Shown piece after piece: positions 58,406-64,000 of a DNA stretch of 64,000 nt. The position numbers and the translations under genes were made by a program. This DNA is from Scleroderma bovista (Eukaryota > Basidiomycota > Agaricomycetes > Boletales > Sclerodermataceae): the NCBI GenBank assembly GCA_037178675.1, contig JAYMGJ010000596.1, positions 1 to 64,000 on the forward strand, in the 5' to 3' direction. Under the pieces are notes generated by a model. That model worked only from the letters and a program-made list of their open reading frames with translations. It was not told the DNA's origin and did not search any database. Positions within the stretch are counted from its first letter, which is position 1. Every line of letters begins with the position of its first letter.

Positions 58406-58895
58406 TCAAGGGCACGTCAGCTTGCCATTATTGTTTGTTAAACAAGAATCTGTTCAAGATGGTGCATTTATCTTGGCCACTTCACTCATTCCATTGTGGA
58501 ACTTACTCAGGTCAATAGATGCAGATCGCCCAATCTGGGCAGAATCTTTACAGATGCAACCCAGTGTGGTGCCAGAGAGGGAGCAACCACTGCAAGTCGA
58601 TGAATACTGTCCGCTGTTTTAATAACGGGTCACCATCACCAGATTGACATGTAAAATAACGGCTTACTCACCTCACTTGACAGTACAATATCCCGTTCTT
58701 ATTTACAAGACATTGGTTTAGGTTGATGGACGTCTGAGTATACGTGCCATCTGATTTTTGACAACTCGAAGAGAGCGTGCTGCCACTGAAGGAGGTATTC
58801 TTGCAGGTATAAGCAAAGGCATCCAATTCATCAGCAACAGAAAAAGTTGAGAGCGCTGCCAGGATGAGAGAAACTGAAATGCGGAAGAAATGCAT
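58406..58895 (-). CDS. Secreted CVNH-domain lectin, copy 2
   Basis: Exons 58895-58672, 58589-58507 and 58449-58406 give 116 residues, one fewer than copy 1. The signal peptide (MHFFRISVSLILAALSTFSV) and both CVNH half-repeats are intact: FAYTCKNTSFSGSTLSSSC...NLNQCLVNKNGILYC and CSLSGTTLGCIC...SIDLNSCLTNNNGKLTCP. Replacements cluster at surface-type positions (for example GISLSG to NTSFSG, and DKDQN to DSAQI), so glycan preference may differ. Intron positions are the same. The neighbouring acetyltransferase copy is dead, so the lectin alone seems to have been kept after duplication. Confidence 0.9.
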
Positions 58896-60080
58896 GTTTT
58901 CCTGCCAGGCCAACTGATTCAACCATCCACCTTTTATACCCTGCATGTTCGCATCTAGACAAAAGAGGGTAGCTGACCTTTTGGGCTACATTTCCATACT
59001 GCATCCCTCTGCGCCAACAGTCTATGGGAAGTGAGTTCCTCGTGACCATTCTCGGTAGCTCACGAAGTAATGCCATGCTGTGGTGATTAATGGAGTAAGC
59101 ACGGAAATGTACATGGCGATAGACTCGGAGCATATCGAGCGAATATCTTTGCGCTAACCACAAAAAAGAATGTGGAACCGATTAGTATTATAAACAGATA
59201 TTTAGCAACACGGTGATGATCACACTTTTAATGCAACCACGGATATTTCCCACCCATCCCATTCGCAACAATCGGGAGCCTTGGTTGAGGTAATACTGAG
59301 CCTACCAACTGGACCTAAGCCAATGGAGAAAGCCCATCTCTTAATCAGATTCCAAGGTGTGTCTGGACTATACGTACGTCTGAGTGGGTTTGGATTGAAA
59401 AATATATATTTACCAATGTGATGATGAGCGCCCCTATCAGAGATATTTCTCAGAGAGTAGCCAGCCTTACATGCACCAGTCAAGCCCGTTGAGCGGTGAC
59501 CACATGACATGTTTTCCCTAGAACAAAGAGATTGGCACAGATCAGTGGGGTGTTCGCCGCTCCGGTCTAAGTAAAACGAGCCACCTTCCCCGGAGCCAAA
59601 TAATGCTGTTTGATCATGTGTTTAGCCATTGCTATGTGAAATGAAATGAGGAAGACCGCAATGCTGTCCTAGTACCGACTTAGCAAAAAGAAGCTACTAA
59701 AGTTCAGAGCCGTAGTAGTACCAATACCTGCGCCTTAGTTCGGAACCCAAAGTTAGAGGTTCTTCGTGTTGCGGCGATTATCGGCTCATTGTTACAAGTG
59801 AGTTAGATCACGCAGATGAGCATAAGGAGGCTAGATGGTGGGCGTCGAGAACACAGACGGGAAACGCCGTGGACTAGATTGACATCTCCGTCGGAATTTC
59901 AGCGAGGCTCAAAGCCCATTAGTACTGGATGAGTAAGGGAAACGCAACGTGTACATGGAAAATGGTTCCGATGAAGTAGTCACCAGCATCTGAGAGAGGC
60001 CCCCAGTGACGTTACACTTTTGAATACTTCGGTGACCTCTCTGATTGGGTGAGACGAGTCGGCTAAGCAAAGTAATTCAG
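58896..60080. other. No gene recognised
   Basis: Left part is the upstream flank of lectin copy 2 and matches 54598-55260. The remainder contains no supported frame. Confidence 0.5.
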
Positions 60081-60115
60081 TTAAGCGTCATTATGGCTGG
60101 CCACAGTGACGCTTA
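60081..60115. repeat. Imperfect palindrome related to 25613-25648
   Basis: Arms TTAAGCGTCA and TGACGCTTAG surround an imperfect inner stem (TATGGC / GCCACA). Sequence and right flank (cttagcttt ... gatgctgg) resemble the perfect palindrome at 25.6 kb. Confidence 0.75.
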
Positions 60116-60760
60116 GCTTTGCAGATTGGCATATTGACGATGCTGGCTCCTTCAATGTTGTCGCCGGCTTGATGTTCGGGAGGGTCTGCCCCTCTGCCTT
60201 GTGCGCTGTGGAGAGCTTGGAGATGGTGGTGCCGTAGAGGTACACGTTTGGCGTTATCCCGAGTGACGAAGAGTTCATGAAGAGGTCCAGAGCGTTGGAT
60301 GTGTCGTCGGTGGTGTTGCGCATGCACTCGATAAGAGATCTGAATGCGTGAGGAGGACAGCGCCAGCTGCGGTGATGCGATCGCGCTGCATATATGCGGC
60401 CTCCATATCACCAGCGTGAGCACGCGCGACGATCGTCTGGTCCTCGATCTGGAACCACGCCTCGGTCTGCCAGGCGGGGCTGGCGAAGAAGTAAGGCAAG
60501 AAGAGCACAATGGAATAGACGAACTTTCGAGAGCAGGGATGTGCGGCCAAGGCCATTGATGAGACGGCCGAGGACGATGGGATGAGGGATCCGCCGATCG
60601 GAGGCGCGCGTAGCCATCATGCACAGTGAACGAGCGATGTGTTGGAGACCATTCGTCAACGTGGCGACTGAGTTCAGAGTAGACGATAGCCTCGACCACC
60701 TGGGACAACGATGACGACCACCATGGTTGTCCTTCCAGCAGCCCACACACTCTGGTCTTT
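60090..60760 (-). pseudogene. Pentatricopeptide-repeat (PPR) gene remnant
   Basis: Minus-strand pieces of a PPR protein appear in different frames: VARAHAGDMEAAYMQRDRI, then AFRSLIECMRNTTDDTSNAL, then DLFMNSSSLGITPNVYLYGT and ISKL. The pattern of TTDDTSNAxxLF and LGITPNVYLYGTxISKL fits fungal mitochondrial PPR proteins. The frame shifts between the first and second piece, and the 3' end runs into the palindrome at 60081-60115. No initiator or complete set of repeats is present, so this is a fragment. Confidence 0.6.
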
Positions 60761-62158
60761 GTCCGTAACCTTTACTGTGGAGTAGTGGCTGACGTTTTGT
60801 ACATACTTAGTATAGTCGACCTTCTGTGTTAACTCCCGAGGTGAGTACTGCACATCACCAGCTTGGCAGCGACAATGAACGACCTCAGAGCCTGTGCCGA
60901 CCGCCTTGATCCACTGCAGCTATGGCCGCAACGTGATGGCGACAGCGTTTGTCACCACCACCGTCATTCGCCGTGTTGTTCTTTCCCGATGTGTTCGCAT
61001 GGCATCCAGTGGTACTTCCAGCAGCATTTTTGGCTCTATTGGGTGCATACTGTCGTTCTCCAGGGTGTTTTCAGTCGCACCGCATCGTTGTCAACGCTCC
61101 AGTGCCCACTCAACATGCCCATGGATTCCAAAGCCTTTCGACTGATCTACTTGTTGGATTCTCTCGCGCCTCCAGCATTTGCTCATATGCTCTGAGCGTC
61201 TTCGTCGTCCGGTTGGTTCATTGGTAAGTATTTTCGCATTGTCTGGTGTGCTTGACATGTCTAGGTCCATGCTCAACCTGACTACATGTGTTCTAGCGCC
61301 ATCAGTGTCGCCCACCTGTACCCTTGCTCTTCCAATGCCTGCGCCTGCATCAGCAGTGCTATCCGACTCTCCCAACGCATTATCGCACTCAAATTGGCTG
61401 TTCACAACGTCTGCGCGCCCAGTCGCATGCTCCCTTCGCCACCCGTCTCGTCAGCTCCCCAGGTTGCGGCGCCAACGCTCGCACGCCGGTTACTACCCAC
61501 CATTACTATTGTGGACACAGACGACAATATGACGACGAATGACCACCCTGGGCAGTCAAGTGCCGTTGTGGGCAGTACATTAACCACCTCGACATCGACC
61601 TTGACCGCCACCACTTGAGCAGTCAATTCTGCTACGACCTGACCTCGACCCCAACCCATGGGTAGATTCCTGTCAACATCGGAGGAAGTTTGATGGTCTA
61701 TTCGGGAGAAGCAGGCAATGGCCGTATTGAGACGCCACACCGGGTGGTGCTTATGTTCCACTCCCTATGACAATACCCTCTTCTTGCACTCAGCACAACT
61801 CACTACACCTTTTCAGCTCACTACTCCCGGGTAACTCGGGAATGTTCGTTGTGAATTTCGAACGGCTTCGCACATACGTGGATGTAAAATAAATTTGGAT
61901 AACAATGTATCAATCATCCATCTTATTTCATGAAAACAAATCACACTGCACATTCATCGTATCATTGGGGCGCTAACACATGAGAAATTTCAATGTTTTG
62001 ATGTGAGCAGAAGTTGATTTACAGAATATTAAGTATCTTGTAGCCTTGCTGATAAGTTCCACCACTCCCAGCAGCGACGCCCGGTGTACCTGCACCTTAG
62101 TCAAGGACTAAATTTGGCTAGCTGCATACTTGTATTTCTGTTCAATCAATTATCCCCG
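60761..62158. other. No gene recognised; shared duplication fragment
   Basis: Frames between 60863 and 61618 overlap in several phases without a domain. 61760-62040 is a third copy of the spacer that lies between the acetyltransferase and lectin genes at 53.5-53.8 kb. Confidence 0.45.
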
Positions 62159-63712
62159 CTACCAATGTGTGTCCTCTTCATCCGGGTTGGAATCGCCTTC
62201 TCTGATCGCAGACAGGTGTTGGACATCTGCCCTTGTACCGTGCTGCATGTTCCAAGAGAGGGCGCTCATCTGCCGGTCGACTTCCTCGCTCACGTCTCTT
62301 GTGCTGTAGACTATTGGCTTCGGCCGACGCAAGTCGATCACCACTCTCTGGCCACAGATTGCAAGGGCTGGTAAGGCAATGCTGTCAAAATGGGTTAATT
62401 AAAGAGAAGGGACGGAAGGTGTCCCAATTCCATACCCTGTGGATATAAGTGCCTTGGGGGTCTGGAAATCAAGTTGAGCCAGGGAAGGTTGTCTTGGCCA
62501 GATACGCTACGTACATTTCGATACACAGTCCTGACAATCAGGATTACTAACACGACTTCTCTTGGATGGATTCAGACTTACCAAGTAATGATGTACATGA
62601 CATCGTGAAATACACTGACCTACGAATTATGAGAAAATCATTCCTTCACCACACGACTGTCTTACAAAATAGAAAACCGAAACTAATAGAAGCACCTCAG
62701 TTTGAAGAAGGAAATCCAGTCAAGCACTTACTATCTCTAATGAGCACCCGAATTAACAAGGGAGAACTATTCGGGGATGACCCCCCATACGCCTGGAGAC
62801 TGTACATGGCCATGCAGTAAACCAGTGTGTCGAGGACCAAGCTAGCAAAATAAAGAAACCACTAAGCACTGTTGTCAGCCCTGCGATATATGTGCAGGAT
62901 ACAAAGTAGCTCACTGCATAATCTGTAGGACCCCAACATGTAAGGGACGTTAAAATGAAAAAAAAAACTTCTGACTCGCCTGGTACGGGTCGATGACAGA
63001 TACCCGCAACGAGCTCTACTACAGAATAGAACATCTCAGTTTCAATCCATAGACCACACATGATTAACTTACTGTCCAAAACTTCCTCCTGGCGACTTGT
63101 AATTCCAGCTAAGACTGAGACGAGGACCGCAATGTAACCCACGACTACACTTTTCAGCACGTGCCGATTACCACCCCAGACTACCCACGTGCGCAAGAGA
63201 ACTAGAGCTGCTGGACTTCAATATAGACAAACCCAGAGTGCAGTGGACTTACTGTGTGCAGATTCTAGAGAAAATAGCATGTATATGCCAACAAATATCA
63301 CATAAGCCCCACAAGTCTGTAACCAAAATCAGGTGAACATACCATACCAATATACACAGACTCACGTGTTGCCAACCCCCAGCGAATAAACCTGCTGCGT
63401 GGATTCCAACGATTGTTTGACCAAAGAGGATCCCATAGCGATTCGACAAATAGCCAACCTTCACCGCTGTCCAAGGTGAGTCCCAGATATATTGGACCTA
63501 GGAAACCAAGGAAGCAAACTTATACCACTACTCTCATACGGCTCGGCACTAAGCTCACCTCATCTTCAACGGTTAAAAAGTAATCGTACCAAAGAAGCGT
63601 GTACCCAACTGCCAAGGAAATCCTAAAGGACAGTTCATTCCATCAAGTTTGTGCCGACAGTAAGAAAAACTCACTGTGCTAGCCATTCGTCATGCGCATG
63701 GGCATCCATCAT
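62159..63712 (-). CDS. DUF6533-family multi-pass membrane protein, copy C
   Basis: Eleven exons, all in phase: 63712-63675, 63622-63559, 63497-63366, 63316-63253, 63210-63073, 63018-62980, 62922-62915, 62861-62732, 62682-62666, 62619-62582, 62381-62159; 296 residues. The DUF6533 signature (LLWYDYFLTVEDE, QYIWDSPWTAVK) and later segments (GAYVIFVGIYMLFSLESAH, RTWVVWGGNRHVLK, YFASLVLDTLVYCM) are present. As in A and B, exon 7 is 8 nt and the preceding intron starts with GC (here GCGAGT, in A and B GCAAGT). Upstream sequence is also shared with A and B. It looks intact; function unknown. Confidence 0.75.
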
Positions 63713-64000
63713 GGCAGCAAGACTTTGGACGTCTCAGGATTTAAAGTCATCCACCATGTGACCTTTCGGGTGGCTTTGATGCAGCTGCGGCAGGCCAAGC
63801 CGGGCCCCGTGATATGAATATACACCCACGATCCTGGAGGTTTTGTGACTTAGTATGTATCAGGCAAGGGACTTTGTCACCTTATGTAGGTGTTTGTGTC
63901 CGACTGACCCTGAACTTGCCCTGGCCGTCCGAATAGAGATTACGTAATAAGTACTACTATAGCTGATGCTAAGATAGGCTCAAGCACTTACCACCATAAG
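63713..64000. other. Upstream region of DUF6533 copy C
   Basis: The first 150 bp resemble the upstream regions of copies A and B (ggacgtctcagga, aagccggg, cacgatcc.ggaggtttt). No further gene before the window end. Confidence 0.5.

Noticed and set aside
1..64000. CRISPR arrays, bacterial operons or plasmid features
   Set aside because: The window is intron-rich eukaryotic DNA; no spaced direct-repeat array or operon structure is present.

Overview
The window is nuclear DNA from a filamentous basidiomycete, almost certainly a mushroom-forming Agaricomycete. The evidence is genes broken by many 45-70 bp GT-AG introns, several protein families typical of that class (DUF6533 and DUF6532 proteins, a Plavaka-type KDZ transposase, a CVNH lectin, an S28 secreted peptidase), and a mix of LINE, Ty3/Gypsy, PIF/Harbinger and KDZ elements. 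All splice models were built by hand from splice signals, frame continuity and family knowledge; no search was run.

Layout. 0-6.8 kb is retroelement debris: a minus-strand LINE with gag-like ORF1 and endonuclease ORF2 cut by the window edge, then the 3' end of a Ty3/Gypsy element with its LTR, butted against a copy of only the promoter and first exon of an S28 peptidase gene. 7-19.5 kb holds two DUF6533 membrane-protein paralogues, the intact S28 peptidase gene, a 19-exon DMC1 meiotic recombinase gene and a decayed GH18 chitinase gene. 19.6-29.1 kb is a DNA-transposon block: an intact-looking Plavaka/KDZ transposase with a divergent partner ORF, a DUF6532 gene, and a complete PIF/Harbinger element with 58-bp terminal inverted repeats, a TAA target duplication, a transposase gene and a SANT/Myb-type gene. 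29.2-36.2 kb is a gene-poor decayed region with a dispersed chitinase fragment and two degenerate copies of one unrecognised segment.

36.3-53.5 kb is a compact island of conserved housekeeping genes: an acidic protein of unknown function, exosome subunit RRP4, a MYND zinc-finger protein, exon-junction protein Y14/RBM8A, an HP1-type chromodomain protein, a large single-pass membrane protein, a KEN-box protein, a DUF1771-Smr protein, a small membrane protein and a KAT14/CSRP2BP-like acetyltransferase. These act mainly in RNA surveillance, chromatin and recombination. Several are divergent pairs on short shared promoters or convergent pairs with almost touching stops.

51.9-59.6 kb contains a segmental duplication of the acetyltransferase plus a secreted CVNH lectin. 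The second acetyltransferase copy is dead and truncated, while both lectin genes look intact. 60-64 kb carries a PPR-gene remnant, a palindrome related to one at 25.6 kb, and the third DUF6533 paralogue.

Main points of interest: an 8-nt exon behind a GC-AG intron predicted in all three DUF6533 copies, the structurally complete Harbinger element, the Plavaka transposase/partner-ORF pair, the asymmetric fate of the duplicated block, and a KEN-box protein that may be an APC/C substrate.
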